Shown here one piece after another: positions 8,351 through 15,984 of a DNA stretch of 51,800 nt. The notes below the pieces were generated by a model. That model did no database searches, was not told the origin of the DNA, and saw only the letters and a program-made list of their open reading frames with translations. The DNA is taken from NCBI GenBank assembly GCA_022560875.1, contig JADFSH010000010.1, positions 1 to 51,800 of the forward strand. Reading direction: 5' to 3'. The translations under genes were made by a program, and so were the position numbers. How positions within the stretch are numbered: the first letter of the stretch is position 1; each line of letters starts with the position of its first letter. The stretch is from Planctomycetota bacterium (GTDB lineage Bacteria > Planctomycetota > Phycisphaerae > Phycisphaerales > SM1A02).

Positions 8351-8554
8351 TGCGGGATCGAGAAGGGTGATGCCACCAGCAAGGATCTCGATTTGCTGCT
8401 TGAGATTTTCGGTTCGATGGGCATCATGCTCGGCAACACCATCTGCGGCCTCGCCGACGGCAATAACTGGGCCGTGCGAACCATCGTGAATAAGTATCGC
8501 GAAGAGTTCGAGGCAAGGGTGAGGCCCGTGAGCGTGGCTCTTGCGGCTTTGTAG
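8351..8554 (+). pseudogene. nuoF 3'-end copy 3, open frame but lacking the catalytic domain
   Basis: Matches NuoF residues 379-440: about 54 of 62 residues are identical by eye, starting CGIEKGDATSKDL and running through TICGLADGNNW to RVRPVSV, then ending VALAAL and TAG. Only one of the four N3 cluster cysteines is present and the FMN/NADH domains are missing, so it cannot work as NuoF. The frame has no stops and can be read from ATG 8273, which overlaps the lipoprotein B stop, as a 93-residue protein. It shares YREEFEARVRPVSVA with copy 4 but not with nuoF itself. Confidence 0.8.
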
Positions 8555-8567
8555 TCTATGGTATGAT
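8541..8567 (+). promoter_or_regulatory. Possible promoter of the AT-rich three-gene module
   Basis: TATGAT at 8562-8567 matches five of six -10 positions. A TTGCGG at 8541-8546 lies 15 bases upstream, short for a -35 element. It sits between the end of nuoF-tail copy 3 and the first module gene at 8592, so the leader would be short. Confidence 0.35.
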
Positions 8568-8591
8568 TCGGACGATCTTCTTTGGGTTGTA

Positions 8592-9125
8592 ATGATGTTT
8601 GAAATTGCCAAATTATCTGGGACGCCTGAACGCGAGATTCCTCTAGGCACAATGCGAGGAACTCAAATTCCAAATGCTGTGGCCATTGCCGAAGTGCCTG
8701 ACTATGCCTCTAGGCGTTACGACAGGATGCGCATGTCACATCAATGGGAACAACGTAAACATCCATGTGGTATCTACAACTGTTTCGGTCATGTCTTTGC
8801 CACTCGTCGAACAAGTATTTACGATGATGAAAACATGTGGATTAGACTGATTCAGGCAGAAGATGGATATCGTCTTATCGGTCCAAGTGATCAAGCCGTT
8901 GTAGGCGATATAGCTTTGTATTTGCACAAGGCGGATCTGAGTTTTCTTCATGTAGGACGAATTGTTGTGGCCGACTATACTGGAGATCTACCATTGATCA
9001 AAGTGCTGAGTAAATGGAATGATACTGCAGGTGAGGACATACACGTGATACATGATGTACCATATCCAAGCATGGGATTAGAATGTGAAATTGAGATCTG
9101 GACTGATCGAAGGGGCGACACATGA
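8592..9125 (+). CDS. Uncharacterised protein, possible papain-like (NlpC/P60-like) fold; first gene of AT-rich module
   Basis: 177 residues from ATG 8592 (a second ATG follows at once at 8595). No signal peptide. The order of features recalls small papain-fold proteins: a Cys in GIYNCFGHVFATRR about 60 residues in, VVGDIALYLHKAD, then SFLHVGRIVVADY with a candidate His, and a closing KVLSKWNDTAGEDIHVIHDVPY segment. That reading is inference; no catalytic assignment is certain. Codon use is clearly more AT-rich than nuoF or ybeY, pointing to recent arrival. Its stop overlaps the next start by four bases (ATGA at 9122-9125), so translation is probably coupled. Confidence 0.55.
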   Translation: MMFEIAKLSGTPEREIPLGTMRGTQIPNAVAIAEVPDYASRRYDRMRMSHQWEQRKHPCGIYNCFGHVFATRRTSIYDDENMWIRLIQAEDGYRLIGPSDQAVVGDIALYLHKADLSFLHVGRIVVADYTGDLPLIKVLSKWNDTAGEDIHVIHDVPYPSMGLECEIEIWTDRRGDT

Positions 9126-9637
9126 CAAGCATACCCAAAATAATTGAGGCCTTTTGCCTTGACCGATTTGAAGACCAAGTTGCCGCCGCTTCAACACCTG
9201 CTGTTTTACGCAAGCTCATACGGAATACTGATGAATTCGCAGTTTTGCAGGAACAGATCTTTTCGGGCGCCATCAACTCAACGCATATTAAAGCATCCGT
9301 GGCGGAGTTGTTGAAGTCGTTCGAAAAAGGCAAGCCATTTCGATTTCAATCGGCTTTAGCGGCAATCGCCATAGCAATGGAGAACTCATTCTCGGAATAC
9401 AGCGATGAATACCTTTCGTCGCTCTCGAAGGTTCGTGTCGCTGAACTCTCTATTGCAACTAGAGTAGCAGAGCTTGCGATTTCGTTGAAATCACATAGCA
9501 CTTGGACTCCGCCACACGAGATAAAAGGTGTGTTAGTAGGGTTGACATCTGGACCAAAGACAATCCAATTTGTGGAACTTCAGGAACAAGAGTCGATGAG
9601 TTGTGATCTGACCGAGGTGGTATATGCCCAGGCTTGA
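9122..9637 (+). CDS. Uncharacterised helical protein, second gene of AT-rich module
   Basis: 171 residues with no family I recognise. The first 130 residues look all-alpha (LRKLIRNTDEFAVLQEQIF, then VAELLKSFEKGK, SALAAIAIAMENSF, LSKVRVAELSIATRVAELAISL). The last 40 residues may form a small beta region (GVLVGLTSGPKTIQFVEL). No signal peptide or membrane segment. It overlaps the previous gene by four bases and the next by fourteen, so the three are almost certainly one operon and may form a complex. Base use is AT-rich like its partners. Confidence 0.6.
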   Translation: MTSIPKIIEAFCLDRFEDQVAAASTPAVLRKLIRNTDEFAVLQEQIFSGAINSTHIKASVAELLKSFEKGKPFRFQSALAAIAIAMENSFSEYSDEYLSSLSKVRVAELSIATRVAELAISLKSHSTWTPPHEIKGVLVGLTSGPKTIQFVELQEQESMSCDLTEVVYAQA

Positions 9638-10079
9638 ATTTTTCATCGTCGCCCGATCGTTTGCGGCGGACAAGTTTACAAATAGACTTAGTCTCTTTGA
9701 CATCTTTGAAACAGTCCAACCCATACGATTCCCTGCGGTAATTCCGAGAATGGTGGCAATGAGTGCGTGGCACTATGGAAATGCAGAGGAGAGGCAAGAG
9801 CAATTTCAGGCGACAGTGATTATAAAGATGCCAGGGCCTGAAGAAGATGTCATCATCAATACCAACTTTGAAAACCCGGGAATACTTCACCATACTGTCG
9901 CAGGAGTTTCAAATACTATTGTGTCACGGCCTGGAACCATTGAAATTGAACTCAAACTGAATGGTGAGCATCAAGCTTTTCACAGGATTCAGGTTGTAGA
10001 GGCAAATGACAAGCAGATAGATGACGGATCTTTACTTTACCCTGGGTCGAATGAACAACAAGAGGCGAAGGCCGAATAG
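9624..10079 (+). CDS. Uncharacterised protein resembling DUF6941-type domains, third gene of AT-rich module
   Basis: 151 residues starting MPRLEFFIVARSFAADKF. The pattern of an N-terminal strand, then NRLSLFDIFETVQ and FPAVIPRM, followed by beta strands (ATVIIKMPG, GTIEIELKLNGE), resembles small bacterial proteins of the DUF6941 type, which have a KLSLIGIFD-like motif in the same place. The match is from memory of the motif and is tentative. The C-terminus is polar (SNEQQEAKAE). It begins inside the end of the previous gene. A 60-base AT-rich spacer separates it from nuoF-tail copy 4. Confidence 0.6.
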   Translation: MPRLEFFIVARSFAADKFTNRLSLFDIFETVQPIRFPAVIPRMVAMSAWHYGNAEERQEQFQATVIIKMPGPEEDVIINTNFENPGILHHTVAGVSNTIVSRPGTIEIELKLNGEHQAFHRIQVVEANDKQIDDGSLLYPGSNEQQEAKAE

Positions 10080-10141
10080 TTACACACTCGTAATCTGCAA
10101 TAAATAATCGCGATACACGAATAGAGCCAACAAGTGCTAGG

Positions 10142-10267
10142 ATCTGCGGCCTCGCCGACGGCAACAACTGGGCCGTGCGTACCAACGTGAACAAGTATCG
10201 CGAAGAGTTCGAGGCAAGAGTCAGGCCCGTGAGCGTGGCAGTGAGTGTGACGGTGGGAGCGGGTTGA
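10142..10267 (+). pseudogene. nuoF 3'-end copy 4 (last 41 codons and stop)
   Basis: In frame it reads ICGLADGNNWAVRTNVNKYR, then EEFEARVRPVSVAVSVTVGAG and TGA, matching NuoF residues 409-449 with the stop in the same place. It keeps the VTVGA ending that copy 3 has lost, and shares REEF and RVRPVSVA with copy 3 rather than with nuoF. It begins abruptly after AT-rich spacer DNA and marks the right edge of the accessory locus before ybeY. Confidence 0.8.
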
Positions 10268-10357
10268 GGAACCGGTAGTGAATGGCCGATATTCATCCTT
10301 GTTTCGGGCATGAAAATGCGGTATTTTGATGCCTCCACCGCGATTTTTTGATTCGAC

Positions 10358-10387
10358 TTGTCGTTTGGTCGAGTGGATTCATATGCT
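10358..10387 (+). promoter_or_regulatory. Possible promoter of ybeY
   Basis: TTGTCG at 10358-10363 and TATGCT at 10382-10387 with an 18-base spacer. They lie just before the first possible ybeY start at 10408. Confidence 0.35.
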
Positions 10388-10407
10388 ATGCTTGATCGAC
10401 CGCTCGA

Positions 10408-11058
10408 ATGGAGATCGATCGATCCACGGCTAAGACTAAGACGTTCATGAACACGAACACAACCACGATACAAACCACTGATCAAGCCACCGGGAGTCGG
10501 GGCGGGGAACCGGACGATCCTGGCTCGTCGGCGGATTCCGATCTTCCTCCTGAACCTGTCCCTGTCAATGCCCAGTCAGATTCAAACCGCTCTCGACCAG
10601 CGGTCGATGTCATTGGGCCAGAGAGCGACAGCCAGGAAGTTCTTGATACTGTCTGGGTACGGGATCGTCTGCGGGAAGCGGTTCGTCTCATCGATCGACC
10701 GGTGACGAGAATCACCGTTTCAATCATCGACGATACCGAAATGTCGCGTCTGAATAAGCGACATTGCGGGGTTGATTCCTCGACGGATGTGCTGACGTTT
10801 CCAATGTCAGATGCTCAGGCTCCGATCGAGGCGGACATCGCGGTGGGGGTGGATGTCGCCCGCCGCGTGGCCGGCGAATTGGGACATCGCGTCGAACATG
10901 AATTACTGCTTTACGCCTTGCACGGTGTGCTGCACTGCGCGGGTTTCGATGACCACAGTGAGAAAGACTATCTCACGATGCACGCCGAGGAGGATCGTAT
11001 TCTCCGGGCCGTCGGAATTGGTGCAGTCTTTGAAGGAAGAAGTGACAGATCATGCTGA
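10408..11058 (+). CDS. ybeY: Endoribonuclease YbeY (rRNA maturation factor) with N-terminal extension
   Basis: A metal-dependent RNase involved in 16S rRNA 3'-end processing and ribosome quality control. The core at about residues 80-216 carries ITVSIIDDTEMSRLNKRH, the STDVLTFPM strand and the zinc motif HGVLHCAGFDDH. The first 75-80 residues are a low-complexity extension rich in Thr, Ser, Pro and Asp that the family normally lacks. Starting at ATG 10447 would shorten it by 13 residues but not remove it. The stop overlaps the start of the next gene by seven bases. Pairing of ybeY with a CorC/HlyC gene is common in bacteria. Confidence 0.9.
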   Translation: MEIDRSTAKTKTFMNTNTTTIQTTDQATGSRGGEPDDPGSSADSDLPPEPVPVNAQSDSNRSRPAVDVIGPESDSQEVLDTVWVRDRLREAVRLIDRPVTRITVSIIDDTEMSRLNKRHCGVDSSTDVLTFPMSDAQAPIEADIAVGVDVARRVAGELGHRVEHELLLYALHGVLHCAGFDDHSEKDYLTMHAEEDRILRAVGIGAVFEGRSDRSC

Positions 11059-12350
11059 TGGAAACCGCCATCATCCTGGCCCTGGTCGTGGCGACGTATC
11101 TTTCCGCATTGTCCATGGCGCTGCGTTCCATGAGTCGCTTGGCATTGCAGCGCAGGCTCGAGCCGGTCGATCGGGTCGTCGCCGGACAGTGGCTGGTAGA
11201 TCATCTTGATCCGGTGGAAATGTTCACCTCGCTGGCGAAAATCTGTTTTCGAGTCGGCATTTTCGTTCTCGTGCTGGTGGAGTTCATTGGCGTCGGCGAA
11301 AGCGCGAAGCTGGAACCCCTTCCGCTTTTTGAAAGCTTTGCTCTCACTGTGTTGCTGTTGTGGTTGTTTACGGCAGTGCTTGCCTCGGCCCTGGCGAAGT
11401 ATGCGGGTACGGATCTGATTGTCATTTCCCTGCGGTTGCTGCGGGCCTTCGGCGTGCTCGGCATTCCCATCGCCTGGCTGGTCGGATTCGTTGACGAAGC
11501 GGTCAAGCGTCTCGCGGGTGTCAATCTGGATGAAGCCAGTGAGGCGGAGGCGGAACTATTGCTGAGTATCGAGGAGTCGCAACTCGAAGGTGGGCTGGAT
11601 GAGGAGGCCGCGATATTGCTGGAAAACGTCGTGGAGTTCCGCAACACCGACGTGGGTGAGGTCATGACGCCGCGTACGGATATAGAGGGCATCGAAGAAA
11701 CCGACGACCTCGCGTCAATTCGATCATTCATCATCGACGCCGGCCACTCGCGTATTCCCGTTTACCGGAAAAATCTCGATCAGATCGCGGGCATTCTTTA
11801 TGTCAAGGATCTCGTGCCGTTTCTGGGTGAGGATGCATCGGGGTTCAAACTTGAACCGCTTCTCCGCCAGCCCATTGTGGTGCCCGAATCCAAACCCGTG
11901 CGCGAACTGCTCAATGAGTTTCAGCGCAGCGAGATCCACCTCGCGATCGTCATTGATGAATACGGCGGCACCGCGGGACTTGTCACCATCGAGGATGTGC
12001 TCGAGGAAATCGTCGGCGAGATCCACGATGAGCACGAACCCGATGATGAAAAGGAACCCGAACTCGTCTCGCTCGACGACACGCACGCCGAGGTCGATGG
12101 CCGCTTCCACATCGACGACCTCAACGAACGCTTGCGCCTCGACCTTCCCGAGGACGACGACTATGACACGGTGGCGGGTTTCGTGCTCGCCCAACTTGGC
12201 CGCGTGCCCAAGGTGGGCGATGCGTTCGAGACGCATGACGCGCGATTCACCGCCCTCGCTGCGACCCCCACCCATGTCAATCGAATCGGCATCGAGCTGC
12301 TCTCAACCGCCGCCCGCAACGGAAGAAAGTCGAACGGTAACGGGAAATAA
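11052..12350 (+). CDS. CNNM/CorC-HlyC family membrane protein with CBS domains
   Basis: 432 residues. The N-terminal third is membrane-embedded (DUF21/CNNM-like, about residues 1-150, with helices at ETAIILALVVATYLSAL, FRVGIFVLVLVEFIG, FALTVLLLWLFTAVLA and FGVLGIPIAWLVGFV). It is followed by the VGEVMTPRTDI motif that opens the first CBS domain, the IPVYRKNLDQIAGILYVKDL segment, a second CBS domain with EYGGTAGLVTIEDVLEEIVGEI, and a C-terminal CorC/HlyC transporter-associated domain (about 340-420). Family members are linked to magnesium and cobalt efflux; the old haemolysin name is not supported. Overlap with ybeY implies one operon. Confidence 0.9.
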   Translation: MLMETAIILALVVATYLSALSMALRSMSRLALQRRLEPVDRVVAGQWLVDHLDPVEMFTSLAKICFRVGIFVLVLVEFIGVGESAKLEPLPLFESFALTVLLLWLFTAVLASALAKYAGTDLIVISLRLLRAFGVLGIPIAWLVGFVDEAVKRLAGVNLDEASEAEAELLLSIEESQLEGGLDEEAAILLENVVEFRNTDVGEVMTPRTDIEGIEETDDLASIRSFIIDAGHSRIPVYRKNLDQIAGILYVKDLVPFLGEDASGFKLEPLLRQPIVVPESKPVRELLNEFQRSEIHLAIVIDEYGGTAGLVTIEDVLEEIVGEIHDEHEPDDEKEPELVSLDDTHAEVDGRFHIDDLNERLRLDLPEDDDYDTVAGFVLAQLGRVPKVGDAFETHDARFTALAATPTHVNRIGIELLSTAARNGRKSNGNGK

Positions 12351-12422
12351 TACTTCCTGTTCACGTGGGCGTTCTTTCATATTTTTTTGTCGTGTACATT
12401 TTTTACTTCTACCATCCCCCCC

Positions 12423-13388
12423 ATGTACGGCTCACACCTTTCCATTGCCGGGGGGATGGTCAACGCGCTTGATGAGGCGGCGCGGCTGGGGATGGACTGC
12501 GTGCAGGTGTTCACCAAGAACCAGCGGCAGTGGGCGGTCAAGCCGCTTGATGCCGTCGAGCGCGAGGCCTGGCTGGCAAAGCTCAAGGAACTCGGCTGGG
12601 ACACCCCCCGGAATGGGGGTCGGGGTCGGGGACCGGTGCGGGTGATTTCCCACAACAGCTATCTCATCAACATGGCCTCGCCCGATCCGGATGCGTGGAA
12701 GAAATCCGTCGATCTTCAACGCGTTGAAATCGAACGTTGCGAAGAATTGCACATCCCCCTTTGCGTGGCCCATCCAGGGGCCCACCTTGGCAAGGTCTTT
12801 CCCCGCAAGCCCGGCGAGCCGAACGTGCTCGATGGCAAGCCCAACAAAGATGAAATCGCCGGCCTCAAACGCATCGTCAAGGCTCTGGATGCCATCCACA
12901 AGTCCCTGCCCGGCTACCAGACCATCACCTGCCTGGAAACCACCGTCGGCTCAGGGACCAATCTCGGCTATGACTTTCAGCATCTGGGCTATATTCGAGA
13001 GCATGTCCGGGAGCCGGAGCGGGTGGGGTTCTGCTTCGACACCTGCCATGTCACCGCGGCGGGGTATGACATGACCACCTCCCGGATGGCGAACGCCGTA
13101 CTCCGGGAGTTTGCTTCGATCTGCGGCTCGAAACACCTGAAAGTCTTTCATTTCAACGACTCGATAGGGCAGGTGGGCTCCCGGAAGGACCGTCACGCCC
13201 ATATTGGTGATGGGCAATGCGGGCTGAGTTGCTTTCAAGCCATCATCCAGCGCAAGGGTTACGAGAGCGTCCCAAAAATCCTGGAGACTCCCAAAGAGGG
13301 GCATTCAGACGGTTTGGAATGGGATATCGTGAATATCCGGCGTCTGCAACGGCTTGAGAGACGTACTGTGGGAAGAGATAGCCGATAG
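12423..13388 (+). CDS. nfo: Deoxyribonuclease IV (AP endonuclease, EndoIV family)
   Basis: Cuts DNA 5' of abasic sites in base excision repair using three zinc ions. The 321-residue frame from ATG 12423 begins MYGSHLSIAGG, with the first metal His in the TIM barrel. Then come VQVFTKNQRQW, SHNSYLINMASP, CVAHPGAH, ITCLETTVGSG, GFCFDTCHVTAAGYD, KVFHFNDS, the DRHAHIGDG metal motif and ILETPK. Relative to the usual sequence there is a short Gly/Arg-rich insertion (RNGGRGRGPVR) just before SHNSYLI, encoded by repeated GGGGTC units at about 12615-12630. Starts upstream of ATG 12423 would add unrelated residues. Confidence 0.93.
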   Translation: MYGSHLSIAGGMVNALDEAARLGMDCVQVFTKNQRQWAVKPLDAVEREAWLAKLKELGWDTPRNGGRGRGPVRVISHNSYLINMASPDPDAWKKSVDLQRVEIERCEELHIPLCVAHPGAHLGKVFPRKPGEPNVLDGKPNKDEIAGLKRIVKALDAIHKSLPGYQTITCLETTVGSGTNLGYDFQHLGYIREHVREPERVGFCFDTCHVTAAGYDMTTSRMANAVLREFASICGSKHLKVFHFNDSIGQVGSRKDRHAHIGDGQCGLSCFQAIIQRKGYESVPKILETPKEGHSDGLEWDIVNIRRLQRLERRTVGRDSR

Positions 13389-13434
13389 GAAGGAGACAGA
13401 TAGTGGTTGTTAGCCCAGCAGAAGGTGGTTATTC

Positions 13435-14454
13435 ATGAAACGCGTGTGGATGGCGGGATGTTTGGCGATTCTCGGACTGACATATCTGGTCGGTTGTGGA
13501 TCGACGGACCGAGCCTCGGGAGGCGATTCTCTTCTTGAGCGTTTACTTCAGTCGGGCGACATGGGACCACCCGCGCCGGACAAAATGACGCTGGCCCGGC
13601 AGGCTCGCACGGATGGCGAATACGAAGTGGCCCTCGCCCTGTTTCGTGAAATACTGGCCGCGAATCCCACTGATGTTCTGGCATTTATGGGCATTGGCGA
13701 TGTGTACCTCGACCAGGAGGATTACACCGGGTCCGAGCCGTATTACGCCCGGGCCGTCCGTATCGAACCCCGCAACTACAGCGCTCAGTCGGGTTATGGG
13801 AAGGTCTTGTATCTGCTGAAACGATTTGTCGAAGCGGTCCACGTTTTTCATATCGCTCTGACGATCAATCCGGAAGGGGTTGAGGCGAATCTCGGACTCG
13901 GTGCGACCTATTTTCAGATGGATGAACCGGAGCACGCCATGGTCTTCGCCGAAAAGGCCGTGCAATCCGCACCCTCCAATGGAGAGGCCCGGGCGAATCT
14001 CGGGATGGTGTACGAGGCGATCGACCGCAATGACGAGGCGATCGACCAGTACCTCTTCGCAATGGAGCTTCTGGATGATGCGGAAGAAGTGATGGTGAGG
14101 TTGACCAGTATTCTCTACAAGGAACAACGCTTTCAGGAGGCGGCGAACACCGCCGATGCACTGGTCAAGCTCGCCCCGTCGGCAGAATCCTACTCCCAGT
14201 TCGGTCGTGCGCTGTTCAGGCTGGGGTCGTATGACCGGTCAATCGAGTCGTACCGGAAAGCGGTCGAACTCGATGCCTCTTACTGGCCTGCGCAGAACGG
14301 TATCGGAGTAAACGCCCTGAATACCTGGATCTGGAGTGAAAAGCAGGACGAACAGGCGCGGCTCGAAGCCCGCGATGCCTTCCGACGCTCTCTGCAGGCC
14401 AACAACGACCAGCTGCAGGTGATCATTCTGATGCAGAAGTGGGGTCTGCTTTAG
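13435..14454 (+). CDS. TPR-repeat lipoprotein
   Basis: 339 residues with a signal and lipobox (ILGLTYLVGCGS). From about residue 45 to 320 it consists of tetratricopeptide repeats, for example DGEYEVALALFREILAANP, EDYTGSEPYYARAVRIEP, DEPEHAMVFAEKAVQSAP, DRNDEAIDQYLFAMELL and GSYDRSIESYRKAVELD. TPR proteins act as protein-binding scaffolds; a lipid-anchored one may act in type IV pilus or envelope assembly (PilW/PilF-like), which would suit pilT next door, though they are convergent. That link is inference. It begins 46 bases after nfo on the same strand. Confidence 0.85.
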   Translation: MKRVWMAGCLAILGLTYLVGCGSTDRASGGDSLLERLLQSGDMGPPAPDKMTLARQARTDGEYEVALALFREILAANPTDVLAFMGIGDVYLDQEDYTGSEPYYARAVRIEPRNYSAQSGYGKVLYLLKRFVEAVHVFHIALTINPEGVEANLGLGATYFQMDEPEHAMVFAEKAVQSAPSNGEARANLGMVYEAIDRNDEAIDQYLFAMELLDDAEEVMVRLTSILYKEQRFQEAANTADALVKLAPSAESYSQFGRALFRLGSYDRSIESYRKAVELDASYWPAQNGIGVNALNTWIWSEKQDEQARLEARDAFRRSLQANNDQLQVIILMQKWGLL

Positions 14455-14570
14455 AGCAGAGTCTTTCATTCGTAGCATGAGTGGTATGGTCAGGGCCGTT
14501 ACTTCAACGGTTCTGCCCATGACGATTGCAGGATGTGCAGGCGGTCACCGACCCTGCATGGACAAGCTCC

Positions 14571-14589
14571 GTCCCGATTTCATCGGGAC
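14571..14589. terminator. Hairpin between convergent TPR gene and pilT
   Basis: GTCCCGAT at 14571-14578 and ATCGGGAC at 14582-14589 form an 8-bp stem with a TTC loop. No T-run follows. The position between two converging genes suits a bidirectional terminator or a barrier for Rho-dependent ending. The rest of the 195-base gap shows nothing recognisable. Confidence 0.5.
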
Positions 14590-14649
14590 CGCTTACCCAT
14601 GCCACCCGTTACACATAGTGTCAAAGCGATTGAAACGCCTCGACGTTTC

Positions 14650-15762
14650 TCACCTCCCCTTCGACACCAGCGTGTCCGCCTTGACCTCGATGCCCTTGAC
14701 GCGGGAGCGCAGGGCCTCGACGTTGGGCGCGTATTTCTGGGCCGTGCGCAGGTCCAGGTAGCTCTCGTTGATCAGTCGCACAAGACTGGATGTGAAATCG
14801 TGCATGCCTTCCTCGACGGAACCGGCCATGATTGCCGGTAGTTCATCGTCCGCGCCGTCGCGGATGCGATCGGCTACCACGGAATTGACGATCAGCACCT
14901 CCGTCGCGGGAACTAGCTGGAGATCCTTGCGTAGCGAAGGCACCAGCCGCTGGGCGCACACCGCCCGCAGGCTGGAGGCGAGGCTGGAGCGGATGAAATC
15001 GTGATCCTTCTGGGGGAAGAACTCCAGCATCCGCGAGAATGCCTGCATCGTGTCGGAGGTGTGCAGCGTCACGAATACCAAGTGGCCTGTTTCCGCGGCT
15101 TGGATCCCTGCCAGCACCGTCTCTCGGTCGCGAAGCTCGCCGATCATGATCACATCCGGATCCTGACGCACCACCGAACGCAACGCTTGTTTGAAGTCCA
15201 CCACGTCGATGCCGATTTCTCGCTGGCTGATGTAGGACTGGTCGGAGGTAAAGGCGTACTCGATCGGGTCTTCGATGGTGATGATGTTCACCTGGCGGGT
15301 CTTGTTGATGTGGTTGATCATCGCGGCGAGGGTGGACGATTTGCCGCTGCCCGTCACGCCGCAGATCACGATCAGCCCGTCGTGGGTGCGATCCATTATC
15401 TGCTCGTAAATGGGAGGCAGGTATAAGTCCTTGAAATCGGGGATCTTCTCATTCACGCGACGGATGGCGGCATGCAACTCCCCGGCGGAGCTGAAGATGT
15501 TGCAGCGGAATCGGGTTCCGGATTCGATGCGATAGGAGAAGTCGATCCCCCCTTTTTCCTCCAGGTCTTTAAGGAGGTGATCGGGGATAATCGGGGCCAG
15601 CAGCTTGTGGGTTTCCTCGCCATTCAGTGACGGGGAGTCGATACGATGAAGCTTTGAGGCGATGCGGATCACGGGGGGCGATCCCGTCTTGATATGCAGG
15701 TCAGACGCCTCAAGCTCACGCAACTTCTGAAGAAGACGAAGAATCGTCATACCACTGGACAT
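14650..15762 (-). CDS. pilT: Type IV pilus retraction ATPase PilT
   Basis: A hexameric AAA-like ATPase that depolymerises type IV pili and powers twitching. 370 residues from ATG 15762-15760, chosen because AAAGGGG lies just upstream; the longer frame to 15825 adds residues outside the family. Landmarks: ASDLHIKTGSPP at 19-30, Walker A GVTGSGKSST at 135-144, the Asp box around ITIEDPIEY, Walker B DPDVIMIGELRD, the His box FVTLHTSD, and the C-terminal AIRNLI-like region replaced here by KYAPNVEALRSRVKG. The major pilin and assembly genes are not adjacent, though a prepilin-like gene lies at 37.8 kb. Confidence 0.95.
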   Translation of the reverse strand: MSSGMTILRLLQKLRELEASDLHIKTGSPPVIRIASKLHRIDSPSLNGEETHKLLAPIIPDHLLKDLEEKGGIDFSYRIESGTRFRCNIFSSAGELHAAIRRVNEKIPDFKDLYLPPIYEQIMDRTHDGLIVICGVTGSGKSSTLAAMINHINKTRQVNIITIEDPIEYAFTSDQSYISQREIGIDVVDFKQALRSVVRQDPDVIMIGELRDRETVLAGIQAAETGHLVFVTLHTSDTMQAFSRMLEFFPQKDHDFIRSSLASSLRAVCAQRLVPSLRKDLQLVPATEVLIVNSVVADRIRDGADDELPAIMAGSVEEGMHDFTSSLVRLINESYLDLRTAQKYAPNVEALRSRVKGIEVKADTLVSKGR

Positions 15763-15884
15763 GCTCTGACCCCTTTCCTCGATCAATCGTGGAGATGACC
15801 CCTTATTCGCCACCTCAACCGGCATCCTATTAGGATACGATCATTTCCCGTGCAGTGACAGGATTCAGTATGAGATTCATCCCC

Positions 15885-15958
15885 CGGCTCCCCCGACAAC
15901 CCCCCCGGACATCCCCCTGAACCCCCCTGAACTCCCCCGGTCCCCTCGAACCGCCATC
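15885..15958 (+). repeat. C-rich, G-poor repetitive tract upstream of the carboxylase gene
   Basis: A tract of C-runs spaced by GAAC, GACA or CTGAA, with the unit CCCCCCTGAAC imperfectly repeated. On plus-strand RNA it would be very C-rich and unstructured, the signature of a Rho-utilisation site. It lies in the leader of the carboxylase gene; pilT points the other way. Confidence 0.5.
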
Positions 15959-15984
15959 AGACTTCAGACGGATAGACGACCCAT

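Noticed and set aside
8541-10141. Prophage or insertion sequence
   Set aside because: No transposase, integrase, terminal inverted repeats or target duplication was found around the AT-rich genes.
15885-15958. CRISPR or tandem-repeat array
   Set aside because: The units are only a C-run with a few other bases, irregular in spacing, and have no spacers.
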